Shown here: positions 6,258-12,133 of the stretch, in pieces
How the letters are laid out: every line of letters begins with the position of its first letter
Position numbering within the stretch: the stretch's first letter is position 1
NCBI GenBank assembly: GCA_016188105.1
Contig: JACPIL010000086.1
Coordinates: 1-13,004 of the forward strand
DNA length: 13,004 nt
Source of the DNA: Candidatus Woesearchaeota archaeon
GTDB taxonomy: Archaea; Nanobdellota; Nanobdellia; Woesearchaeales; GW2011-AR9
Reading direction: 5' to 3'
Notes under the pieces: generated by a model
What the model was told of the DNA's origin: nothing
Database searches by the model: none
Seen by the model: the letters and a program-made list of their open reading frames with translations, nothing else
Program-made: the position numbers and the translations under genes

Positions 6258-7211
6258 TTAGAGAGTTCCTAATTCTCTTCTTTTCCTAACAGTATCTCTA
6301 AATCCCTCCAATGTACTATACTTAAACGTATATCCATATCTTTTCATCAACTTCTCTGGACTGACCACTATTCCGTGGGTGCTTAAGGTCATCGCTGCAG
6401 GCATGACTGAAGAAAGATGTAGTTTCCACAACAAGGCAATAACAACACGCATAAAGTCTAATCGCAATGGCACAAAAATGTTAGATGTTGCCAATTCCTT
6501 GGTGGTGGAAAATGAATCAGGTGCCAAATTGAATGTTCCCTCAATTTTTGTATCATCTACTATCAGATTCATCAAGGCAGTTAGATCTTCTTCGTGTAAA
6601 AATTGAATCTCGCAATAGCGCCCATTAAGTTTAAAGAAGATAGGCGTATTAGTCAGCAACGAGACCACTCCCCCTTTTTTATGATACGATGGGCCGATAG
6701 CGGTGCACATCCGTAGAATAACTGTTTTCAAATTTTTTCTCTTTGAATATTGATTATAATACTCCTCCACTATCCTCTTATGTATTCCATAACGATAATC
6801 TCTTGGCCGTAAACTCTGTTCTTCTGAAATCCAAAGCTTATTGTCAGGCCAAGCGCCATATGCAGAAGCAGAACTGAATAAAACCAATTGTTTTACCGAT
6901 TTAGTAGCATTAGCGATCCCTAGAACATTCTCTGATCCAAGCACATCAATTTCATAATTCTTCTTCTGATCATGTATCGGATTCATCAAATAGGCTAAAT
7001 GAATAACGTGAGTTGGTTTTTCTTGAGAGAAGATCTCTCCCATTCTTTTTTTATCACGAACATCACAATTCTGAAAAACAAAATGACCATTTCCTTTCCA
7101 AACCGGATTTGAGACTACATCAAGACCAACAACTGAAACCCCTTTTTCAGAAAAAAATCTGGACAAAACATAACCGACGTATCCGGATGATCCGGTAATA
7201 AGAATTTTCAT
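6258..7211 (-). CDS. NAD-dependent epimerase/dehydratase (extended SDR)
   Basis: A 317-residue extended short-chain dehydrogenase with a Rossmann fold. The N terminus MKILITGSSGYVGYVL carries the dinucleotide-binding GxxGxxG (residues 7-13). D31 after beta-2 points to NAD rather than NADP. The NCDVRD motif (48-53) and HLAYL (71-75) follow. The catalytic set is FSSASAYG (112-119), with a serine near 113-115, and Y141-G-I-H-K145. These enzymes act on nucleotide sugars (epimerases, dehydratases, reductases) or similar substrates; the exact substrate cannot be read here. The ATG at 7211 is preferred over an in-frame TTG at 7220 because the Rossmann motif begins directly there. The promoter is weak: an AT-rich TTCTTAAAC at about 7236-7244 (minus strand). 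The gene is convergent with the CmpB-like gene, 4 nt apart. Confidence 0.9.
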   Translation of the reverse strand: MKILITGSSGYVGYVLSRFFSEKGVSVVGLDVVSNPVWKGNGHFVFQNCDVRDKKRMGEIFSQEKPTHVIHLAYLMNPIHDQKKNYEIDVLGSENVLGIANATKSVKQLVLFSSASAYGAWPDNKLWISEEQSLRPRDYRYGIHKRIVEEYYNQYSKRKNLKTVILRMCTAIGPSYHKKGGVVSLLTNTPIFFKLNGRYCEIQFLHEEDLTALMNLIVDDTKIEGTFNLAPDSFSTTKELATSNIFVPLRLDFMRVVIALLWKLHLSSVMPAAMTLSTHGIVVSPEKLMKRYGYTFKYSTLEGFRDTVRKRRELGTL

Positions 7212-7253
7212 TATTAACAATTAAAAAACAAACGGTTTAAGAAGATATCGGGA

Positions 7254-7652
7254 CTATAGTTGATAAGTCTTCAGATTAGGCACTTCAATATTACAATAAG
7301 GACAATTCTGAGGCATTTTACGGATAGGATCATACCTAAATTTGTAAGCGCATTTGAAGCAGCCCAGTTTTACTAAATTACTGCCGGGAATTTTTTCAAT
7401 TTTAGCTTGAGGAGTGCTCTGCTGCTTAATTCTAATCATTTTTTCTAAATATTCATCTTCCTTATCCCATCCCGCTGGTTTTTTTGGCTGAGCTGCTTCA
7501 GGCGCAGCTGCTTTTTTACGTTCTTCTTGCTCAGTCCTTCCACTAAAACAGCTTGGGCAGACTACTTTCTTAAACTTATAATGCAGCTTAAACTGGCTGG
7601 CCGGAGCAAAACCCTTACAAGCTCCGCATTGTATCCGTAAATTATCATCCAT
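7254..7652 (-). CDS. Double zinc-ribbon protein
   Basis: A 132-residue protein with two treble-clef or zinc-ribbon-like metal sites. The first uses C9-x2-C12 and C32-x2-C35 (IQCGACKGF, VVCPSCF). The second uses C98-x2-C101 and C117-x2-C120 (LGCFKCAYKF, NCPYCN). Between them lies a low-complexity linker rich in Ala, Pro and Lys (about 46-66) and a short charged helix (65-78). Its overall plan is shared with the 97-residue protein at 10873-11166: CxxC...CPxC at the N terminus, then CxxCxYKF...CPYC at the C terminus. The two are therefore probable paralogues. Function is unknown; such ribbons commonly bind nucleic acid or act as adaptor modules, which is inference only. A TATA box lies 26 nt upstream, consistent with a leaderless start at 7652. 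Confidence 0.8.
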   Translation of the reverse strand: MDDNLRIQCGACKGFAPASQFKLHYKFKKVVCPSCFSGRTEQEERKKAAAPEAAQPKKPAGWDKEDEYLEKMIRIKQQSTPQAKIEKIPGSNLVKLGCFKCAYKFRYDPIRKMPQNCPYCNIEVPNLKTYQL

Positions 7653-7674
7653 GCACGCATAAAATATGAAGAGA

Positions 7675-7682
7675 TATTTATA
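7675..7682 (-). promoter_or_regulatory. TATA box of the 132-aa zinc-ribbon gene
   Basis: On the minus strand this reads TATAAATA, centred 26 nt before the ATG at 7652. It is the best consensus TATA box in the window. Confidence 0.65.
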
Positions 7683-7753
7683 GTTTTGGGGTGCGGAAAA
7701 TAATGATCTAGAAAAGCGTACAACTAAAAAGGAGCAACAAACACAAACAAATA

Positions 7754-7762
7754 CTTTAAAAA
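7754..7762 (+). promoter_or_regulatory. TATA-like box of the voltage-sensor-like gene
   Basis: CTTTAAAAA is centred 26 nt before the ATG at 7784, predicting a leaderless transcript. Confidence 0.5.
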
Positions 7763-7783
7763 TTCTAAAATTATCTCTTTACC

Positions 7784-8284
7784 ATGCCTCCATTCTGGGA
7801 AAAGATAGAACATTATAACAGCAGACTTATTCCATTCGCTTTAGTGCTCCTATTAGGCATTATCATATTTGAATTATTTATCCATGTCGAAAACCACAGC
7901 ATTGAATTGGCGGTCAAGATCGCTGACGCTTTGGTGATTACTATTTTTGTGATTGACTTAATCTTTCTAGCCCACAAAGCACGTAGTGCCAAATTCTTCT
8001 TCAAAAAATACTGGCTGGACATCCTGGCAGTCTTTCCTTTCGTTCTTTTTTTCCGAGTGATCGAATCAGCGTATAGAGTTGCGCTTGCTACCGAACGACT
8101 AACCCTAGGACAGGCAATCTTACATGAAACTGTAGAAGCCAGCAAAAGCACAAAAGTATTAGCTAAAAGTGGAAAGATCGTAAGAATTGGAGCTAGAATT
8201 TTGAGGATAATAACGAAGTCTAGATTGTTTATGAAAGTGCACCATGGAAGAAAGAAGCAGAAACAGACTAAAAATAAACGTTGA
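7784..8284 (+). CDS. Orphan voltage-sensor-like membrane protein
   Basis: A 166-residue protein that looks like an isolated S1-S4 module of the voltage-gated cation channel superfamily, without a pore. Residues 16-34 are an S1-like segment. Residues 44-64 (KIADALVITIFVIDLIFLAHK) are S2-like, followed by the loop ARSAKFFFKKYW. Residues 76-92 (YWLDILAVFPFVLFFRV) are S3-like with the conserved aspartate D79. Residues 131-149 (KIVRIGARILRIITKSRLF) are an S4-like helix with positive residues at R134, R138, R141, K145 and R147. No TVGYG-type selectivity filter or S5-S6 follows; the protein ends in a very basic tail (GRKKQKQTKNKR). It may be a voltage-sensing or proton-conducting module or a partner of a separate pore; this is inference. 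It ends 3 nt from the convergent winged-helix gene. Confidence 0.65.
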   Translation: MPPFWEKIEHYNSRLIPFALVLLLGIIIFELFIHVENHSIELAVKIADALVITIFVIDLIFLAHKARSAKFFFKKYWLDILAVFPFVLFFRVIESAYRVALATERLTLGQAILHETVEASKSTKVLAKSGKIVRIGARILRIITKSRLFMKVHHGRKKQKQTKNKR

Positions 8285-8287
8285 ATT

Positions 8288-8689
8288 TCATCTGAAAACA
8301 TCATGCGGAACTAAAGAATCTAATCCGGGGCCTCTACCTACTCGAGACCTTCCTCTGCCTGTTGGCAATTTACGATAAGTACATTCTCCTGCTAAGTGTG
8401 AATAATCTCGAGGAAGAGTAAAGCTAGCATATTGAGCGAGTTCTTGATCTGTAGGAAGCCTAATTTGTGTTTCCGCCCACCCATCAGTAACAAGTTCATG
8501 TAAATAAACATGCGCTCTAGCTAAAGAAGGTGTTCTTGTCGCCCAGTAAGCTTTCTTAAAGAAATTTTCCACTTCATCGGGATCCTTAAATCCTTTAGCT
8601 TGAATAACTTCTTTTCTTAATTCAAGACCGCTCTTCCAATCGGTTGAACTCAAAGCTTCATAAAAATCATATTTACCTATTCCTACCAT
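8288..8689 (-). CDS. Small winged-helix-like protein
   Basis: A 133-residue soluble protein that I do not assign to a named family. Residues about 17-72 have the look of a winged-helix DNA-binding fold. DWKSGLELRKEVIQAKG forms the first helices. After a linker (FKDPDEVENFFKKAYWATRTPS), LARAHVYLHELVTDGWAE would be the recognition helix running into a wing with TQIRL. The C terminus (about 100-123) is rich in Arg and Gly (TYRKLPTGRGRSRVGRGPG) and probably disordered. The ATG at 8689 is preferred over an in-frame TTG at 8695, because a TATA box lies 26 nt upstream of it. A transcription-regulator role is plausible but inferred only from predicted shape. It is convergent with the voltage-sensor-like gene. 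Confidence 0.6.
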   Translation of the reverse strand: MVGIGKYDFYEALSSTDWKSGLELRKEVIQAKGFKDPDEVENFFKKAYWATRTPSLARAHVYLHELVTDGWAETQIRLPTDQELAQYASFTLPRDYSHLAGECTYRKLPTGRGRSRVGRGPGLDSLVPHDVFR

Positions 8690-8709
8690 GAGCAAGTAAA
8701 AAAGAACTT

Positions 8710-8719
8710 ATAATAAAAA
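8710..8719 (-). promoter_or_regulatory. TATA-like box of the winged-helix-like gene
   Basis: On the minus strand this reads TTTTTATTAT, about 26 nt before the ATG at 8689. It supports the shorter start. Confidence 0.5.
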
Positions 8720-8744
8720 TATTTCCATCAACAAAATATTCCTA

Positions 8745-9998
8745 TCAAAACACTTCCACTTTCTTGATCTTCCCAACTCTCTCCGTAAAATACTCATCTT
8801 TCAGCAAAGCATTTACAAAATCCAACAATTTGGGATTCTCGACCTTCACCTTGGCCATAATTCTTCCTTTTTCCTCAAAAGTATTCTTGTTTTTCTTCTT
8901 GAAATCTTCCACATATTCTTTCATTTTCAAAGGAGGCCCCACTCTAACCTCCAATTCAGGCAATTCTTTTTTCTTAACCACAAAATAAAACAGAGCATCT
9001 TCCCCCCGATTCCAAACCCATCCGCCCTGCACTAACCCAAATCCAAGCAATTTCTCTTTCATAAACTCAAACACCTTCAATAATTTAGCGCCAACTGCAT
9101 CTTCCTTTCCAGGTGTAGGAGTAACTGTCACCAGCGCTAGCGTTCCTTTGCCTTTATACTTCTCTTTCAAAGACCCAATGGTAATTTTTTCTTTCACAAA
9201 GAACTCTTCCGCAGGCTTCTGTAAATACTTCTTAGCCAATCCCTTGAACAAAAGAAATTTCTCATGGGACCAAGCAGCTGCTGCATTACGATTCTTATCA
9301 ACTGGGTCAACCACTACCAAAGGAGATTGTAATTTAGAGGTATTAATATGAAACAAAGCCATCTCTGGAGTAGGATAGAATTTAGAGGGATCAATAACAT
9401 CCTTCTCCTTCCACTTTTGGGCTGCCTTTAAGACTTTCTCAAAAGAACCATAATATGCAGTTACTATCTCTAAAACATAGCCGCTGAATCCGCCGATGTA
9501 TGATTCAGCGCCATACAAATTATTTGCTTTGCAGAATTGTTTCAGTGATCGGATATCATCTTTCACCTTTGCAGCATGCTTATTCACCCAAGCCGAATGC
9601 AACGGAGAAATGTCTGTAATATTGCGTGCTTGTTCCGCTTTACTTATTTTTAGAATAGGAACAACCTCGAACATCAATCCTTTAAATGACAACTGAAAAT
9701 AATCTCTGCTCCCGTGAAGGCGTTCAATCTTAACTGTTGGAAAGGCTTTCTTCAGATATTTTTCCAGCAGATTGGAAAGCTCACCAGATTTATCTGCATA
9801 TTTTTTGTAATCAAATAACACAAAAATATCAACGTCATGATTGCCGGAAAGCCAAGTTCCCTTTGCTCCACTGCCACCTAAAATAGCTCTTGCATCGACA
9901 AGTACGGCATTTAGTGTTCGAAGAAATCCATTCGCACTGGTAGAAAATTGCTTTTCCTCTTCCTTGCTTGGCTTAATAGCTGCTAATATTAATTTCAT
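8745..9998 (-). CDS. cca: CCA-adding tRNA nucleotidyltransferase (archaeal class I)
   Basis: A 417-residue archaeal-type CCA-adding enzyme that builds and repairs the 3' CCA end of tRNAs from CTP and ATP without a nucleic acid template. Archaeoglobus fulgidus CCA is about 437 residues. The catalytic head begins GGSGAKGTWLSGNHDVDIFVLF (41-62), with the metal-binding D55 and D57. The third carboxylate is expected at FEVVPI, where E111 occupies the place of the usual Asp. TDISPLHSAWVNKH (128-141), the helical DDIRSLKQFCKANNLYGAESYIGGFSGYVLEI segment (147-178) and VVVDPVDKNRNAAAAWS are family hallmarks. The rest forms the body and tail domains that hold the tRNA. Its ATG overlaps the stop of the TVP38-like gene (ATGA), so the two are translationally coupled. 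It fits the tRNA-Arg gene in this window, which encodes no CCA. Confidence 0.95.
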   Translation of the reverse strand: MKLILAAIKPSKEEEKQFSTSANGFLRTLNAVLVDARAILGGSGAKGTWLSGNHDVDIFVLFDYKKYADKSGELSNLLEKYLKKAFPTVKIERLHGSRDYFQLSFKGLMFEVVPILKISKAEQARNITDISPLHSAWVNKHAAKVKDDIRSLKQFCKANNLYGAESYIGGFSGYVLEIVTAYYGSFEKVLKAAQKWKEKDVIDPSKFYPTPEMALFHINTSKLQSPLVVVDPVDKNRNAAAAWSHEKFLLFKGLAKKYLQKPAEEFFVKEKITIGSLKEKYKGKGTLALVTVTPTPGKEDAVGAKLLKVFEFMKEKLLGFGLVQGGWVWNRGEDALFYFVVKKKELPELEVRVGPPLKMKEYVEDFKKKNKNTFEEKGRIMAKVKVENPKLLDFVNALLKDEYFTERVGKIKKVEVF

Positions 9999-10738
9999 AA
10001 GCGAATCTTCCGCAATTCTTTGGCAATGCGATCTTTAATTATCTTACGTTCCTTTTGCAACAAGCGAAAATCGCCGATCAGGATTTTATGCACATCTTCT
10101 TTAAACAAGAAGAGCATTAACAGCAAGCTGATGACTAAACTTATGCTCAAGAGCGGGACACTTAATTCACCAGTACTTAATTCCGCCCCAAAATAGGTAA
10201 GCAAAATCATCTGTACTACAAAACCGGCGGTGGAAATGAGATTGAAATGCCATACTTTAATTTGTGTTAGTCCAGCAGTAAAACTTACCAAATCGTTAGG
10301 AAAAATTGGCGCAAGTCGAGCCAAAAACAATGCTAATAATTTCTTCTCCTTAAAAAAAAGAGTAAAATGAAGAAGCTCTGCCTCATCAAAAAAAAGGCCG
10401 GCAATCTTCCGCCCATACTTTCTGCCTACAGAAAAAATTATCATGGAACCGATGATCGCTCCGATAAGACTGTATAACAATCCTAAAAAAGGCCCAAAAA
10501 TAAAGCCCGCTAAAATCGTTGTCAACTGAGAAGGTACGATCGAAATAGTGGTCTGAAACATCTGTAGCAGAATTATCCCTAAGGGGGCAAGAATTCCCAG
10601 ACTTAGGATAAATGATCGTAATGATTCAGGATCGGCAATAGCATCCTGCACTAATGTTGATTTTGAAATACCATAAAAAGTAAGCAGAAATAAGGTGATT
10701 AACAGGATAAATTTCAATCTGGTAGTTCCCTTTTTCAT
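9995..10738 (-). CDS. TVP38/TMEM64 (DedA-like) membrane protein
   Basis: A 247-residue polytopic membrane protein of the VTT/SNARE-associated (PF09335) group, related to DedA proteins, which in other organisms are linked to lipid scrambling or transport and membrane homeostasis. An N-terminal membrane anchor (10-25) is followed by hydrophobic stretches at about 47-67, 73-104, 133-150 (partly re-entrant), 165-186 and 192-212. The conserved core is AGFIFGPFLGLLYSLIGAIIGSMIIFSVGRKYGR (77-110), with spaced glycines and the final GR..GR. The second conserved element is ARLAPIFPNDLVSFTAGLTQI (140-160), with the Arg and Pro residues typical of re-entrant loops. The C-terminal tail is basic. It is the first gene of a two-gene unit with cca (4-nt overlap), driven by a TATA box 27 nt upstream. 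A direct functional link to CCA addition is not evident. Confidence 0.88.
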   Translation of the reverse strand: MKKGTTRLKFILLITLFLLTFYGISKSTLVQDAIADPESLRSFILSLGILAPLGIILLQMFQTTISIVPSQLTTILAGFIFGPFLGLLYSLIGAIIGSMIIFSVGRKYGRKIAGLFFDEAELLHFTLFFKEKKLLALFLARLAPIFPNDLVSFTAGLTQIKVWHFNLISTAGFVVQMILLTYFGAELSTGELSVPLLSISLVISLLLMLFLFKEDVHKILIGDFRLLQKERKIIKDRIAKELRKIRL

Positions 10739-10760
10739 AATAGCAAGATATATTTTAACG

Positions 10761-10768
10761 TTTATAAA
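10761..10768 (-). promoter_or_regulatory. TATA box of the TVP38-cca operon
   Basis: On the minus strand this reads TTTATAAA, about 27 nt before the ATG at 10738. No separate promoter is visible for cca. Confidence 0.6.
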
Positions 10769-10840
10769 TTTTCGTAAACCGAAAAGTCATCCAGAATCAA
10801 ATCATCATCTAGTTCGTACCAAAGGAAAGGGGTAACAACA

Positions 10841-10850
10841 AATATTTAAA
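10841..10850 (+). promoter_or_regulatory. TATA box of the 97-aa zinc-ribbon gene
   Basis: AATATTTAAA is centred about 27 nt before the ATG at 10873. It lies in a 134-bp divergent intergenic region shared with the TVP38-cca promoter, which sits about 80 nt away on the other strand. Confidence 0.55.
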
Positions 10851-10872
10851 GGTAAACTCTTTCCAGCAAAAG

Positions 10873-11166
10873 ATGAGTTTATACAGCGCTAAAGTGCAAT
10901 GTTTTGGCTGTGGGAAGGCAGTCGACAAGTCCGCTACTTTTACCTCTCTTAATGCTGCTCGGGACTTGCGTTATCAATGTCCCGGTTGTTATATCAAGAA
11001 CAAAGACGATATTCTAGGAACAAACAAAATTCCAGAAGCGGTCAAAAGAGAATTTTTCTGCGGAAGATGCAAGTATAAGTTCAAATCTAAAGCTTCTCTC
11101 TGTCCTTACTGCAGCAAGCAGGATCAAGTACTCGAACAAGTTCATTCTGTGAAGGATTTGTTGTAA
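10873..11166 (+). CDS. Small double zinc-ribbon protein
   Basis: A 97-residue protein made almost entirely of two zinc-binding modules: C10-x2-C13 with C36-x2-C39 (VQCFGCGKAV, YQCPGCY) and C63-x2-C66 with C77-x2-C80 (FFCGRCKYKF, SLCPYCS). The second module closely matches that of the 132-residue protein at 7254-7652 (CxxCxYKF...CPYC), so the two are probably paralogues. This copy lacks the long Ala/Pro/Lys linker. The residue spacing resembles ribbons in transcription- or ribosome-associated small archaeal proteins, but no specific family can be named. The start at 10873 is fixed by the TATA box and by the lack of room upstream. Function unknown. Confidence 0.8.
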   Translation: MSLYSAKVQCFGCGKAVDKSATFTSLNAARDLRYQCPGCYIKNKDDILGTNKIPEAVKREFFCGRCKYKFKSKASLCPYCSKQDQVLEQVHSVKDLL

Positions 11167-11186
11167 TAACTTAAAAAATATTAATC

Positions 11187-11846
11187 CTATTCTCTTTCTA
11201 CAAAGTTTACTTCCGCATCCTCAACCGCGTTAAAGACAATTTCCTGAAATTCGTGCCTTTCAGGGCCAACCTCAACTCGCAAAGGGAGACCGTAGTAAGT
11301 GTCAATCCACATCAAAACGCCGTCATTCGCTTTAAGCAGCCATACTTTTCTTTTTTCGATAATTTCTTCAGTAAGTTTTTCTGCAGAAATTATTTCTTCC
11401 CTCCATTCAAAAGGAGTCTTAATATAGTACTTATCGTAATCCACGGGACCAATTTCCCCGTTTTTAATGCAAAACTTCTTGCTTTCACAATACGCAGTTG
11501 CAGTTTTATCAATAATATTAAACATAATCACATCCATTTCATTCTTCTGATAAACTTCTGTCTGCACCGGCAACTCTCTTTTTACGATCGGTCCTTTAAT
11601 CCAGAATTGAAGCGGTGCTTCTAACGGTTTATCGATTCTTCTATAATAATAAGTCATACTCTTGACGTTACTGCTTTTAGCAAGAATTTCTCCGATCTCG
11701 GCAGGAAGCTCCTCAACCGGAGCTTTGTTGTTTTGTTCACATAATTGCAAATCTTCAACAGTCCGACCATCCGGACAGACATATTTGGTAGTGCAGCTAA
11801 CTAAAAGCAATGATAAAATTAACAGCAAGAGTAAAACCTTTCTCAT
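11187..11846 (-). CDS. Predicted lipoprotein, 219 aa
   Basis: A secreted, membrane-anchored protein of unknown function. Residues 1-17 form a signal peptide (MRK then a leucine-rich core) ending in the lipobox L15-V16-S17-C18. Lipidation at C18 is predicted; archaeal lipoproteins with such motifs are known. Directly after it comes KYVCPDGRTVEDLQLC, a small cysteine-paired motif that recurs after lipoboxes in related archaeal lipoproteins, as I recall. Residues about 50-215 are rich in alternating beta-type segments (KSMTYYYRRI, LQFWIKGPIVKREL, DVIMFNIIDKTATAYC, KVWLLKANDGVLMWIDTYYGLPLRVEVG). This pattern is reminiscent of the LolA/LppX-type half-barrel that binds lipids, but that is a shape impression only. 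Two further cysteines in the AYCESKKFC stretch could form a disulfide. A TATA box at 11868-11880 precedes the gene. Confidence 0.8.
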   Translation of the reverse strand: MRKVLLLLLILSLLLVSCTTKYVCPDGRTVEDLQLCEQNNKAPVEELPAEIGEILAKSSNVKSMTYYYRRIDKPLEAPLQFWIKGPIVKRELPVQTEVYQKNEMDVIMFNIIDKTATAYCESKKFCIKNGEIGPVDYDKYYIKTPFEWREEIISAEKLTEEIIEKRKVWLLKANDGVLMWIDTYYGLPLRVEVGPERHEFQEIVFNAVEDAEVNFVERE

Positions 11847-11867
11847 AACTAGAACAACATCATTCTG

Positions 11868-11880
11868 TTATATAAATTTA
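11868..11880. promoter_or_regulatory. Probable bidirectional TATA element
   Basis: TTATATAAATTTA reads as a TATA-like box on both strands. On the minus strand it is centred about 27 nt before the lipoprotein ATG (11846). On the plus strand it predicts a start near 11901, just before the 5' edge of the structured RNA at 11907. Use in both directions is inference. Confidence 0.5.
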
Positions 11881-11906
11881 ACTCCTCAAAGGCAGAATTC
11901 TTTTTC

Positions 11907-12068
11907 TGAGTGATAATCATCGTCTAGGCCAAGATGTTTTGTGAGCTAAATGATTGCTAGGCAAGTAATTAAGTTACTTTTTCTTTCGAAAAAAAGGTCT
12001 TTGTACAACCATGACCCAAACTGGAAAAAGGCGAACAAAACGGCCAAGATGATTATCGCTCACTTTTT
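11907..12068 (+). ncRNA. Candidate structured RNA closed by a 15-bp end helix
   Basis: Bases 11907-11921 pair with 12048-12062 over 15 consecutive positions with a single G-U (T11911 with G12058). The enclosed 126 nt contain no convincing gene. The 3' strand of the helix is followed at once by T5 (12064-12068), and a TATA box at 11868-11880 lies where a promoter for this RNA should be. Further pairings can be drawn: GGCC 11927-11930 with GGCC 12042-12045; TTTTGT 11937-11942 with ACAAAA 12035-12040; a hairpin TTGC/GCAA (11954-11964); and an alternative overlapping hairpin AAGTAA/TTACTT (11963-11979). It does not show the conserved cores of RNase P, SRP or 5S RNA, nor C/D or H/ACA boxes. It could be an independent ncRNA or a terminator-bearing leader of mnmH. 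Confidence 0.5.
12064..12068 (+). terminator. T5 after the structured RNA
   Basis: Five T residues lie two bases after the closing helix, giving a stem plus U-tract arrangement. It would end the RNA before the separate TATA-like box for mnmH. Confidence 0.4.
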
Positions 12069-12086
12069 GGATTGTGCCTCCTCAAA

Positions 12087-12095
12087 TTTTTTAAA
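12087..12095 (+). promoter_or_regulatory. TATA-like box of mnmH
   Basis: TTTTTTAAA is centred at about 12091, predicting a start near 12117 and a leader of about 17 nt before the ATG at 12134. The box is weaker than others here and no Shine-Dalgarno is seen. Confidence 0.35.
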
Positions 12096-12133
12096 GAGGC
12101 CCCCTAATTACACCAGTACAAGATAAACCCAAG

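Noticed and set aside
7813..8304. A 163-codon minus-strand open frame opposite the voltage-sensor-like gene.
   Set aside because: It overlaps almost the whole plus-strand gene, which has a TATA box and coherent membrane segments; the antisense frame has neither a promoter nor a recognisable domain.
10800..10812. A C-box-like ATGATGA on the minus strand in the 10739-10872 intergenic region, hinting at a C/D sRNA.
   Set aside because: No CTGA D box or paired k-turn stem is found at a suitable distance.
11907..12068. Assignment of the structured RNA to RNase P, SRP or 5S RNA.
   Set aside because: The conserved core motifs of those RNAs are not visible and the length is too short for SRP or ordinary RNase P.
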